NCBI GenBank assembly: GCA_003021305.1
Contig: PXQN01000076.1
Location: 1-50,438, forward strand
Reading direction: 5' to 3'
Source of the DNA: Halobacteriales archaeon QH_10_67_22
Lineage (GTDB): Archaea > Halobacteriota > Halobacteria > Halobacteriales > Haloarculaceae
Length of the DNA stretch: 50,438 bases
How positions within the stretch are numbered: position 1 is the first letter of the stretch; every line of letters begins with the position of its first letter. The translations under genes and the position numbers were made by a program. The notes under the pieces are model-generated. The model did no database searches. It saw only the letters and a list, made by a program, of their open reading frames with translations, and was not told the origin of the DNA. This document shows positions 19,419 to 28,994 of the stretch, one piece after another.

Positions 19419-20738
19419 ATGAGTGACGCTTCGCCGCCAGTCCGCCGGGTGACCGACTGGGAGTTCGACCGGCTGACGGGGGCCGCCGAGGCCCACGACA
19501 CGCCGCTGTACGTGCTGGACACCGAGCGCGTCAGGGCGAACTACGAGCGCTTCGCCGGCGCGTTCGCCGACGCCCTGGCGGACCCACACGTCATGTACGC
19601 CGCCAAGGCCCACACCGGGCGGAGAGTATTAGAGACGCTGCTGGACGCGGGGGCCGACATCGAGTGTGCGGCCCGCGGGGAACTCCAGCGGGCCATCGCG
19701 GCCGGCGCGGACCCGGACACGCTCCAGTACACGGCGGTGAACCCGCCGGCGGCCGACCTGGATTACGCCGCCGACCTGGGCGCCGACCACCCCGGGCTGA
19801 CGATTACTGCCGGCGCACGCGATACGTTCGACCGCCTGGAGCGACGGGGGTACGACGGCCGCGTCGCGATCCGGGTGAACCCGGGCATCGGCACCGGCCA
19901 CCACGAGAAGGTCGCGACCGGCAAGGACGCCAAGTTCGGCATCCCCGCAGACGAGGTCGCCGACCTTGCCGCGGAGTTGCAAGAGCGGTTCGACCTCGTG
20001 GGGATCCACGCCCACGTCGGCAGCGGCGTGTTGCACGGGGACCTCGACGACCACTGCCGGGCCATCGCGACGGTCGCCAACATCGCCCGGGAGGTCCAGC
20101 ACGAGAACGGGGCAGACCTGGAGTTCGTCGACTTCGGCGGGGGCTTTGGCGTGCCCTACCACGAGGACGAGGAGCCACTCGACGTGTCGGTCGTCGCCGA
20201 GCGAGTGAGCGAGGCCGTCGGGGACCTTGACGCGACGGTGGCCCTGGAACCCGGCCGGTACGTCGTCGCCGACGCCGAGGTGATCCTCGCGCGGGTCAAC
20301 ACCGTCAAGCAAACCCCGGAATCGACGGTCGTCGGCGTCGACGCGTCGCTGGCGACGCTCGTCCGCCCGGCGATGTTCGACTCCTATCACCCGATAGCGA
20401 ACGTTTCGGCGCCCGACCGCGAGCGCGAACCGGTGTCGGTCGGCGGCCCCTGCTGTACGAGCGCGGACGTGTTCTGTACGGACCGCCCGCTGGCGCGTCC
20501 GAAGCGGGGCGACCTGCTGGCCATCGGCAACGCCGGCGCGTACGGCTACGAACTCGCCAGCCAGTTCCACTCCCAGCCCCGCCCCGCGGAAGTCGCGTTC
20601 GAGGGCGACTCGACGCGGCTCGTCCGCCGTCGCGAGACGATGGTCGACGTGACCCGCGTCGAGGACGAACTCGACGACACCCACATCGGGGACGAGGGCG
20701 GAGACACCCACGTCGAACGACAGCACGCGGACCGATGA
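19419..20738 (+). CDS. lysA: Diaminopimelate decarboxylase
   Basis: HVMYAAKAHTGRRVLETLLDAGADIECAARGELQRAIAAG; GGPCCTSADVFCTDRPL; AYGYELASQFHSQPRPAEV. Confidence 0.94.
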   Translation: MSDASPPVRRVTDWEFDRLTGAAEAHDTPLYVLDTERVRANYERFAGAFADALADPHVMYAAKAHTGRRVLETLLDAGADIECAARGELQRAIAAGADPDTLQYTAVNPPAADLDYAADLGADHPGLTITAGARDTFDRLERRGYDGRVAIRVNPGIGTGHHEKVATGKDAKFGIPADEVADLAAELQERFDLVGIHAHVGSGVLHGDLDDHCRAIATVANIAREVQHENGADLEFVDFGGGFGVPYHEDEEPLDVSVVAERVSEAVGDLDATVALEPGRYVVADAEVILARVNTVKQTPESTVVGVDASLATLVRPAMFDSYHPIANVSAPDREREPVSVGGPCCTSADVFCTDRPLARPKRGDLLAIGNAGAYGYELASQFHSQPRPAEVAFEGDSTRLVRRRETMVDVTRVEDELDDTHIGDEGGDTHVERQHADR

Positions 20739-21856
20739 GTTTCGACGCGCTCGCCTTCCACGAACGTGCCGTGCAGACGCCGTCCCACGAGTCGGTCGAC
20801 GAGATGCGCGAGTTGCTCGTCGGGACGCTGGCGGACGCGGGCGCCGAACCCGTCGTCGACGAGGCGGGCACCGTCCTGGCGACCCGGACGGGGGCCGGCC
20901 ACGAGCGCGGCGACCGGGCGGTCGACGGCGACGACCACGAGGGAGCCCACCTCGTCTTGAACACGCACGCCGACACCGTCCCGCCCCACGTCCCCTTCGC
21001 CGAGCGGGAGGACGGCGCGGTCGTCGAGGGACGGGGCGCCTGTGACGCGAAGGGGCCGCTCGCGGCGCTCGTCTCGGCGTTTCTCGGCGCGGACGTGACG
21101 GCCGGCCGGTTGACGCTGGCGGTCACGCCCGACGAGGAAGTGAGCCAGACCGGCGCGGCTCACCTCGCCGGCAGACTGACAGCGGACGGGTTCGTCGTCG
21201 GCGAACCCACGGATCTCGCCGTCTGTAACGCCGCCCGGGGCCAGTTCGAGGGGACGGTCACGATACAGGGGACGAGCGCCCACGCCGGGACGCCCGCCGA
21301 GGGCGACAACGCGATCCGTGCGATGGCGCCCGTCCTGCAGGCGATGGAGACATACGACCAGGAGCGAGGCCCGGACGAACACGAGTCACTGGGTCGGGCG
21401 ACGCTGACGCCGACCGTCGTCGCGGGCGGCGAGGTTCCCAACCAGGTGCCCGCCGAGTGTCGGGTGACGTTCGACCGGCGGACGATACCGCCCGAGCGAG
21501 CAGAGGGGTTCCGCGCGGACCTGGAGACACACCTCTCGCAGTGGGTACCCGACGCGATGGGACTGCGCGTCGACCTCGAACAGCGCGAGGCGCCGTATCT
21601 GGAGGCGTTCGCGACCGACCCCGACGAGCCACTGGTCGGGGCGCTCGCGGCGGCCAGCGGCGGCCCAGTCCGTCCGTTCGGCGCGGCCACGGAGGCGTCA
21701 CTGTTCGCGCCACACGCGCCGACGGTCGTCTTCGGCCCCGGCGTGCTCGCCGACGACGAGGGGGCCGTCGCCCACAGCGACCGCGAGTACGTCCGCCGGG
21801 CCGACGTGGCGACTGCCGCGAGGGCCGTCGAGACGGCAGTGAATACCGTTCTGTAG
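20735..21856 (+). CDS. dapE: M20-family succinyl-diaminopimelate desuccinylase-like protein
   Basis: LVLNTHADTVPPHVPF, GRGACDAKGPLAALVSAF, TPDEEVSQTGAAHLAGRL, GTSAHAGTPAEGDNAI. Confidence 0.88.
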   Translation: MSFDALAFHERAVQTPSHESVDEMRELLVGTLADAGAEPVVDEAGTVLATRTGAGHERGDRAVDGDDHEGAHLVLNTHADTVPPHVPFAEREDGAVVEGRGACDAKGPLAALVSAFLGADVTAGRLTLAVTPDEEVSQTGAAHLAGRLTADGFVVGEPTDLAVCNAARGQFEGTVTIQGTSAHAGTPAEGDNAIRAMAPVLQAMETYDQERGPDEHESLGRATLTPTVVAGGEVPNQVPAECRVTFDRRTIPPERAEGFRADLETHLSQWVPDAMGLRVDLEQREAPYLEAFATDPDEPLVGALAAASGGPVRPFGAATEASLFAPHAPTVVFGPGVLADDEGAVAHSDREYVRRADVATAARAVETAVNTVL

Positions 21857-21861
21857 GGTCG

Positions 21862-23247
21862 TTACTCGATGTCGTCGACCAGCTCGTCGGCGATACCGGT
21901 GTAGGTGGCCGGCGTCAGCGCCTTGAGTTGTTCGCGGACCTCGGCCGGCAGGTCCAGGTCGGCGACCAGGTCGTGGAAGTCGGCGAGGCTCACCTCGCGG
22001 CCCCGCGTCGCCCGCTTGACCTGCTCGTAGGCGTCGGTGTACCCCTCGCGACGCAGGACCGTCTGGACGGCCTCGCCGACCACCTCTGGCGTCGCCTCCA
22101 GGTCCTCCCGCATGACCTGCTCGTTGGGGACGACCGTCCCGAGGCCGCTGTGGAGTTTCTCGTAGCCGATGAGACAGTGGGCGAGTGCGGCCCCGACGTT
22201 GCGCTTGACCGTCGAGTCCGAGAGGTCCCGCTGGAGGCGCGAGATCGTGAGATACTCCCCGAGGAAGGCCAGATCCGAGTTGGCCTTCGAGAGGTTACCC
22301 TCGCTGTTCTCGAAGTCTATCGGATTGACCTTGTGTGGCATCGTCGAGGAGCCAGTCTCGCCGTCGGCGGCCTCCTGGCCGAGGTACCGGTCGGAGACGT
22401 ACAGCCAGGCGTCCCGGTCCAGGTCGAGTAACACGCTGTTGACGCCCCGGAGCGCGTCGAACAGCGCCGCGAGGTCGTCACAGGGGTTGACCTGTGTCGT
22501 CAGCGGTTCGTGCTCTAACCCCAGGTCACGGACGAACAGGTGCGCGAACGACCGCCAGTCGACCTCCGGGTAGGCGGCGTGGTGGGCGGCGTAGGTCCCG
22601 GAGGCACCGGCGAGTTTCCCCGACAGGCCGTCCGTCGCGCGTTCGACGTTGCCGAGCGTCCGGCCCAGCCGCGACGCGTAGACGGCCATCTCCTTGCCGA
22701 AGGTGGTCGGCGTCGCGGGCTGGCCGTGTGTGTGCGCGAGCATCGGCAGCGCACGGTACTCCCGGGCCAGTTCGACCAGGGCGTCCCGGATCTCGCGCAG
22801 GCGCGCGACGAGCACCTCCGTGACGGCGGGTTTGACCAGCAGGCGGTAGGCGAGATTGTTGACGTCCTCGCTGGTGAGCCCGAAATGGATCCACTGACTG
22901 GCCTCAAGGTCCTCGGGGAGGCGTTCGCGGAGGAAGTACTCGACTGCCTTGACGTCGTGGTTGGTCGCGCTGTACTCGCCGTACCCCTCGGTTTCGATCT
23001 GTTTGACCAGCGCGGCGTCCTCGTCGTCGAACGACTCGTAGATCCCCCGGAGGTGGGCACGCTGTGTGGAATCGACCTCGAGTGGCGTCTCGGCCAGGTC
23101 GGCAAGCGCGATCAGGTATTCGACTTCGACGCGGGTGCGGGCCCGCACGAGCGCCCCCTCGCTCGCATATGGAACGAGCGGCTCGGTGTAACGAGCGTAG
23201 CGCCCGTCCAGTGGCGAGACGGCCTCTAGCGGCGAACGGTCGGTCAT
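21862..23247 (-). CDS. purB: Adenylosuccinate lyase
   Basis: MTDRSPLEAVSPLDGRYARYTEPL...; signature GSSTMPHKVNPIDFENSEGNL. Confidence 0.95.
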   Translation of the reverse strand: MTDRSPLEAVSPLDGRYARYTEPLVPYASEGALVRARTRVEVEYLIALADLAETPLEVDSTQRAHLRGIYESFDDEDAALVKQIETEGYGEYSATNHDVKAVEYFLRERLPEDLEASQWIHFGLTSEDVNNLAYRLLVKPAVTEVLVARLREIRDALVELAREYRALPMLAHTHGQPATPTTFGKEMAVYASRLGRTLGNVERATDGLSGKLAGASGTYAAHHAAYPEVDWRSFAHLFVRDLGLEHEPLTTQVNPCDDLAALFDALRGVNSVLLDLDRDAWLYVSDRYLGQEAADGETGSSTMPHKVNPIDFENSEGNLSKANSDLAFLGEYLTISRLQRDLSDSTVKRNVGAALAHCLIGYEKLHSGLGTVVPNEQVMREDLEATPEVVGEAVQTVLRREGYTDAYEQVKRATRGREVSLADFHDLVADLDLPAEVREQLKALTPATYTGIADELVDDIE

Positions 23248-23383
23248 ACCGGGACCTGGGACGAGTCGTGCAAAGAGGGTGTCGCTTCGCCGCCCGCTCG
23301 TCCCGACCGTGGCACGGTCCTGACCCGCGCTATCGATTGCCACGGTGGTTTTGAGTTACAAAATCGGACAACAATGGACCTGC

Positions 23384-23566
23384 ATGGGCTGGCAGGTGAC
23401 GGTGTATACGGCTCCGATGCTCGGGGCAGCCGTCGTCGCGTTTCTGCTGGCAGCCACCGCGTTCCGGAGCCGGGACCAGCGAACCGCGCTCCCGCTGGTC
23501 GCGTTCCTCCTCGGGATCGGGATCTGGTGTGCTACCAGCGGGCTCAGTCGGTACCGTTTGGACTGC
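23384..23566 (+). pseudogene. 5' remnant of a 7TM-type sensor histidine kinase
   Basis: MGWQVTVYTAPMLGAAVVAFLLAATAFRSRDQRTALPLVAFLLGIGIWCATSGL resembles the N-terminal 7TM region of haloarchaeal histidine kinases; no kinase domain follows. Confidence 0.6.
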
Positions 23567-24251
23567 TCGGTGAGCGGTCACAGGCGAGCAAACAGCGTCA
23601 ACTGTCGGGGGAGTCGACACAGTTCCGGTCGAAAAAAACACGGCGGGCCGGGGCGAGTGGATCGGCTGGTCGGAGCGAAAGGGCCCCCAGCCTCGGGGTG
23701 TTCCGGGGTGTCCGGACCGCCGCATCGAGCGTGCATCCAGAGGTGGACCGGATGTCAAACCGTCCTGAGTCGACACCGGCTTCTCGGGGAGAGACGGCGA
23801 TGTCGCTGACAGCTGTGTAGGGGGGAGCTGACGACGGTACCCACACCACCGCGGATGCAAACGAGTGTACGAGTATCGGGTGTAAAAAGTTTTTGAAACT
23901 GGATATTCGTGCGACAAGATCCCGTATTCACATGATTATTCGGCTGATTTATGTGCTTCCGTCAGACTACGGAATCGGTCGTACACGGGAGCCAACGCCA
24001 CGTCGGCAGCTGGACTACCCAGCGTGTCATGAAAACATCTGCGAGTCCTGTTGCAGCTGTCCGTGAACGATCAATACAGGGTACGCATGTACCCCGACGA
24101 GTAGAAACCTCTCTGAAATCCATCAGAAATCCGGTGAAACATGCAGAGGATCTATTCACCACAGAAGTAGAATTTTTTCTACACTGAACCAGACTAGATC
24201 GGCCATTAGGTGGGTCTGCCTACTGAGTAATGGCGTGCGAACTTCGCTACC

Positions 24252-25447
24252 CTATTGAGTAATATCTTCGAGCCGGTTCTCTTCTTCCTCGATTAACGCC
24301 TCCGGTGACGGGATCTCATCTGCATCTTTGTTTAACGCGTCTAAGACCTCGTCTGCTTGGAATTCTCGGTAGCGCTCCTTCTGAGTGCGCTCCCGAAGAA
24401 CTCCGTCGTCTTCTAATATAGATATCGCTTGATTCGCCGCCGGATACGACATATCGATCATCTCTGAAGCCCGATTAACTGTGAATACAGGTTCGGTGAA
24501 TATCTTCTCGAGAAGAGCCTTGACAGACGGCCGAGCATCGATATACTTCTCCTGATACTGCTCACGAAGGTATAGGAGGAGTTTCGCCCGACTAAACGCC
24601 TCGTTTGCCTGCTCTTTGATCCCCGTGAGGAAGAACAGTAACCATTCGTTCCATTCCCCTTCCTCACTAACCGCCAAGAGCCGATCCGTATATTCGTCTC
24701 GGTTCCGGCGAATGTACGAACTGAGATAGAACAGTGGATGGAGCAAGATATCCGACGCCATCAGTAACAACACAATAAGCAGACGACCGACGCGACCGTT
24801 CCCGTCGACAAACGGATGGATCGTTTCGATTTGGTAATGCAGAATCCCAATATCTATCAGATTGGGGTACGCCCCCTCAGACTGCATATATTCCTCAAAG
24901 TTCTCCATTCTCGACGCCGCAATTTCGGCTTTCGGTGGAACGAAACGGACTCGAGTTCCAATACCAGTCGATTCATCAATCCACGCGTAACGGTCCGTCC
25001 CTTTTCCATCAGTTCTCTATGCAGGTCTTTCAACAACTCATTCGAGAGGTTCCCTCGGAATCGCCCTGTTTTCGACAGCTGTTTCGCCGCCTGCTTCAGT
25101 GCAGATGCATAATTCCGCGCCTCGCGGATGTCCTTCGAATCCTCCCCTTCCTTGTACATATCTGAAACTGTGACGCGGGTTCCCTCAACTTGTGAAGATT
25201 GTTCGGCCTCCTTGTACACGAAAAGGCCGAAGACGGTCTCAGGATTCTCGATTTCAGTCCAGAAGCCATCGAGCCGACCAAGTGAGTGCATCGCACGGCC
25301 ATAAGCCTGAATTATGTCATCAGATAGTTCAATTTTCGGCGGCAATTCGTTCGGCTTGTAAAACTTGGAGAACGGGACATCAGAGCTCGAATCGACCGGC
25401 CGGTATACCCCTGGAGCAGGCGTATCGACGAGATATCCATCTTTCAT
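24252..25447 (-). pseudogene. Fic/DOC family protein split by an apparent frameshift near 24980-24990
   Basis: N-part MKDGYLVDTPAPGVYRPVDSSSDVPFSKFYKPNELPPKIEL...EQSSQVEGT; C-part contains HPFVDGNGRVGRLL and a winged-helix tail. The missing join (ESTGIGTRVRFVPPKAEIAASRMENFEEYM) is in another frame. Confidence 0.85.
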
Positions 25448-25468
25448 TAGCTATCTGTTCCCCCGACC

Positions 25469-25714
25469 TAAGTAAAAGGTTGTGCTAAATCGTTTCCCTA
25501 GAAATTCTAGATCGTGTCTGAGTAAATGGTTTCCTGAGATTGTTCTTCTAAACAGTCCAAATTACACTGAGTAAACTCCTCCCACTGAGTATTTTCTAAA
25601 CGCTCTAGACTACATTTGAGCAAACGGTTCCCGAAGACAATTTGCTTAGTGTACTAGATTACATCTGAATAAACTAGTCTGAGAATCTCTTTTCTAAATA
25701 TGTGCTTGTATCCC
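25469..25714 (+). repeat. Degenerate tandem array, five units of about 49 bp, upstream of the Fic gene
   Basis: TGAGTAAA-like anchors at 25469, 25519, 25568, 25617 and 25666 (spacing 50, 49, 49, 49); shared TTCTAAAC and CTAGATTACATC-like blocks. Confidence 0.75.
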
Positions 25715-26017
25715 AATTCCTTGTCGTTCAGGTTTGATGCTGACTATGCGCGTTCCATCTTGCACGGCGGTCAGAAAACATACGATACTTATCAGAAGGT
25801 CAAGCGGTCAGTAGGCACGCTCGACTGAGCAGCTGTTTCAGTCTGGACCTTGGCGAAATCAATTCCCTGTGGATGTTTCTATGACACGCTCGGACCACTG
25901 GCAGGTCGGGTAGTAGTTTAGCAGCGAGGTACGAAACTCTCGGGCTGTCCGACCACGGGGATGACCGTCGTCTCGCGAGTCGCAACTCCTTTGCTCGGGC
26001 GTCCCCGCGACTCGGGT

Positions 26018-27631
26018 ATGAAACTCGCGGGCATGGCGAGCAATCGCGGACGGAACCTCATGAATATCGCCGACCGGGCACCGGGTGGGGCGGAGTTCGG
26101 GGTCGTCCTCACGAACGACGCCGACGCACCGGTCGTAGAGAAAGCCCACAAGCGGTCGATCGCGACCGAAGTCGTCGAACGGGGCGCCGACGAATCCCGG
26201 CGCGACCACGAACGGAGAGTCCTCAACGCGCTCGAACCCTACGAGTTCGAGCTGGTCTGTCTGGACGGGTACATGCGCTTGCTCTCGGAGACGTTCCTGG
26301 ACCCGATGCCGACGACGCTGAACGTCCACCCCTCGCTGTTGCCGGCGTTCCCGGGGACCGACGCCTGGGGCGACGCGCTGGCGTACGGCGCCAAGACGGT
26401 CGGCTGTACGGTCCACGCGGTCACCAACGCCATCGCCGAGGACGGCTCGATCATCGAGGACGCAGTCGACGCGGGCCCCGTCGTCACGCAGGAACCAGTG
26501 CCGGTCTACGAGGGCGACGAGCGCGAGGACCTGCAAGACCGGGTGCTCTACCAAGGGGAGTTCCGGGCGTACCCGCGGGCAGTGAAGTGGTTCGCCGAGG
26601 ACCGCGTCGACGTCGACTGGGCGGCCGATCGGGTTGCCGTCGAGGGCGACGACGGGGGGCAGTTCCCCGCGCGATGGGTCGGGTCGGCCGACCGGGCGGC
26701 GGACCTGCGGTACGGCGAGAACCCCCACCAGGACGCGGCCGTCTACACCGATTACACCTGCGAGGAGGCCAGCGTCGTCGGCGCCGACCAGCACAATCCC
26801 GCGGCGGGTGACCTCTCGTACAACAACTACAACGACGCCGACGGGGCCCTGGACCTCATCAAGGAGTTCGACCGCCCGGCCGCGGCGGTGATCAAACACA
26901 CGAGTCCTGCCGGGTGTGCCACGGCCGGAGACCTGGCGACGGCCTACGAGCGGGCGCTGTCGACAGACCCCAAGAGCGCGTTCGGGGGGATCGTCGCGCT
27001 CAACCGCGAGTGTGACGCCGCCACCGCCGAGCAGGTCGTCGACTCGTTCAAGGTGGTCGTCGTCGCGCCCGGCTACACCGACGACGCGCTCGACGTGCTC
27101 TGCCGGAAGGAGAGTCTCCAGGTGCTGGACGTCGGTGACCGGCTGGACGCGACCGAGCCACTGACCGAGAAGAAACTCGTCGGCGGTCGCCTGCTCCAGG
27201 AACGGGACCGCCAGACACTCACCCGGGCGGACCTGGAGACCGTCACCGAGCGCGAGCCAACCGACGAGGAGGTCGAGTCGCTGCTGTTCGGCTGGCAGAC
27301 GGTCAAACACGTGATGTCAAACGCCGTTCTGTTCGCGAACGGCACCGAAACGGTTGGGATCGGTCCGGGACAGGTCTCGCGGGTCGACGCGGTGAAAGTC
27401 GCCAAGATGAAAGCCAAGGCGGACGCCGAGGGCAAGTCCGCCGAGGGTGGCGTCATGGCTTCGGACGCATTCTTCCCGTTCCCGGACAACATCGAAGTCG
27501 CCGCCGACGCGGGCATCGAGGCGGTCATCCAGCCCGGCGGGTCGAAACGCGACGACGAGGTGATCGCGGCCTGTGACGAGCACGACATGGCGATGGTCTT
27601 CACCGGCCAGCGGTGCTTTAGACACGACTGA
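26018..27631 (+). CDS. purNH: PurN-PurH fusion (GAR formyltransferase domain and AICAR formyltransferase domain)
   Basis: MKLAGMASNRGRNLMNIAD, LNVHPSLLPAFPGTDAWGDALAYGAKTVGCTVHAV (PurN); DLRYGENPHQDAAVY...SYNNYNDADGALDLIKEF...FFPFPDNIEVAADAGIEAVIQPGGSKRDDEVI (PurH). Confidence 0.93.
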   Translation: MKLAGMASNRGRNLMNIADRAPGGAEFGVVLTNDADAPVVEKAHKRSIATEVVERGADESRRDHERRVLNALEPYEFELVCLDGYMRLLSETFLDPMPTTLNVHPSLLPAFPGTDAWGDALAYGAKTVGCTVHAVTNAIAEDGSIIEDAVDAGPVVTQEPVPVYEGDEREDLQDRVLYQGEFRAYPRAVKWFAEDRVDVDWAADRVAVEGDDGGQFPARWVGSADRAADLRYGENPHQDAAVYTDYTCEEASVVGADQHNPAAGDLSYNNYNDADGALDLIKEFDRPAAAVIKHTSPAGCATAGDLATAYERALSTDPKSAFGGIVALNRECDAATAEQVVDSFKVVVVAPGYTDDALDVLCRKESLQVLDVGDRLDATEPLTEKKLVGGRLLQERDRQTLTRADLETVTEREPTDEEVESLLFGWQTVKHVMSNAVLFANGTETVGIGPGQVSRVDAVKVAKMKAKADAEGKSAEGGVMASDAFFPFPDNIEVAADAGIEAVIQPGGSKRDDEVIAACDEHDMAMVFTGQRCFRHD

Positions 27632-27708
27632 GCGCCAGCGAGGGAGTGCCTGAAACTCGTCGCGGCGTCGAGAGAGCGGGGGACGCCCTCATAGCGGTTT
27701 CGAGAGCG

Positions 27709-27846
27709 TTATTCGTAGTCGCTGATACCGAGCACGACGTCACAGTCGGGACAGGTCCAGACTTTCGGGGAGCTGGCGGCCGGCGCGCGTTCGAGACGCG
27801 TCGCCCACTCGGTGAGGTCCGTATCGCATGACGGGCATCGAGCCAT
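27709..27846 (-). CDS. Small zinc-ribbon protein (45 aa)
   Basis: MARCPSCDTDLTEWATRLERAPAASSPKVWTCPDCDVVLGISDYE, two CPxCD pairs. Confidence 0.75.
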   Translation of the reverse strand: MARCPSCDTDLTEWATRLERAPAASSPKVWTCPDCDVVLGISDYE

Positions 27847-27954
27847 GCAATGCGTGGGTAGGAGTGACACACACTTCAAGCTGGGCCGACAGCACGAGTT
27901 TCAGTTCGTGAAATCGCTCGAAACGCCTTTTGACGGACGGTCGGTCGATCCGCT

Positions 27955-28947
27955 GTGTCCCGTGTGCAGTCCGAGCGCGCCCTCTCGCCGGTCGTCGGGG
28001 TCGTCCTCCTGGTCGCCATCACGGTCGTGCTCGCAGGGCTGGGTGCGGCCGTCGCGTTCGATTTGACACAGAAGAAAGAACCCGCGCCGGAGGTGGTTCT
28101 CGATCTAGAGGAGACGCCGGACCCGGTCGCACACGAGTTCGAGCTGGAGAACGGCGACGTCCTCCGCGGAGAGAAAATCGAGTTCCGCGGAACCGCCGAC
28201 GAGCGTCCGTTTTCGGGGCGACTCGCCGCGGGCGAGACGGCGACTGTCTACCCCATCGAAGAGAGAGTCCGGGTCGTCTGGTTCGGTGAACACGGGACCA
28301 GCTACGTCCTCGCGACGTTCGAACCCGACCCAGCGCTGCCCGACGCCGACGAGGGCTGTAACTGGGTCGAAGCCGAGACCGGCGGAGCGACCAGTTCCGT
28401 GACTGTCGATGTCGTCGTCGACTGTGACGTCGAGACGGCGGGCGACGTGGATGTCGTCAACCCGGGCGTCGTCATCGGTGACATCGACAGTTACGACAAC
28501 ACTATCGACATCGACGACGGGACGGTGTACGGCACGGTCGATTCGAACAGCGCCGTCGACCTGGACGGTGCGACTGTCGCCGCCGACGTCACCGCGGGCG
28601 GTGACGTAACCATCACCGACGAGAGTACGGTCGACGGGGACGTCACCACCGGTTCGTCCGGAAGCATCGACATTGATGGCGGTTCGGCGGTCGGCGGGTC
28701 GCTCTCGGCCGGTGACGACATCGCTCTCGATGGGGTGACTGTCGAGGGAGACATCGAGGGACCGGACGTCGACATCGACAGTTCGACTGTCGAAGGGTCG
28801 GTCGTGGGCACGTCGAAGGTACAGCTCGACGGCGTGACCGTCACGGGCGACGTGTACGCCCCGGGCGGGAGTTTCTCGTGTACCGACTCGACCATCGACG
28901 GTCAGGACTGCTCGTCGTACACGCTACAGGACCCCGACGACTACTGA
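27955..28947 (+). CDS. Type IV pilin-like N-terminus plus repetitive bactofilin/polymer-forming-like domain
   Basis: ERALSPVVGVVLLVAITVVLAGLGAAVAFDL (archaeal pilin N-terminal signature), then tandem GDVxIxxxSxVxGDV-type repeats. Confidence 0.8.
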   Translation: MSRVQSERALSPVVGVVLLVAITVVLAGLGAAVAFDLTQKKEPAPEVVLDLEETPDPVAHEFELENGDVLRGEKIEFRGTADERPFSGRLAAGETATVYPIEERVRVVWFGEHGTSYVLATFEPDPALPDADEGCNWVEAETGGATSSVTVDVVVDCDVETAGDVDVVNPGVVIGDIDSYDNTIDIDDGTVYGTVDSNSAVDLDGATVAADVTAGGDVTITDESTVDGDVTTGSSGSIDIDGGSAVGGSLSAGDDIALDGVTVEGDIEGPDVDIDSSTVEGSVVGTSKVQLDGVTVTGDVYAPGGSFSCTDSTIDGQDCSSYTLQDPDDY

Positions 28948-28994
28948 CCCGGGGGGAGAGTGAGGCTTACTACCCTGGAGCACGACCACCGGAT

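Noticed and set aside
25469-25714. CRISPR array
   Set aside because: Units are contiguous degenerate 49-bp repeats without conserved repeat/variable spacer structure and without cas genes.
25859-27310. 483-aa minus-strand ORF opposite purNH
   Set aside because: Shadow ORF; purNH motifs on the plus strand are unambiguous.
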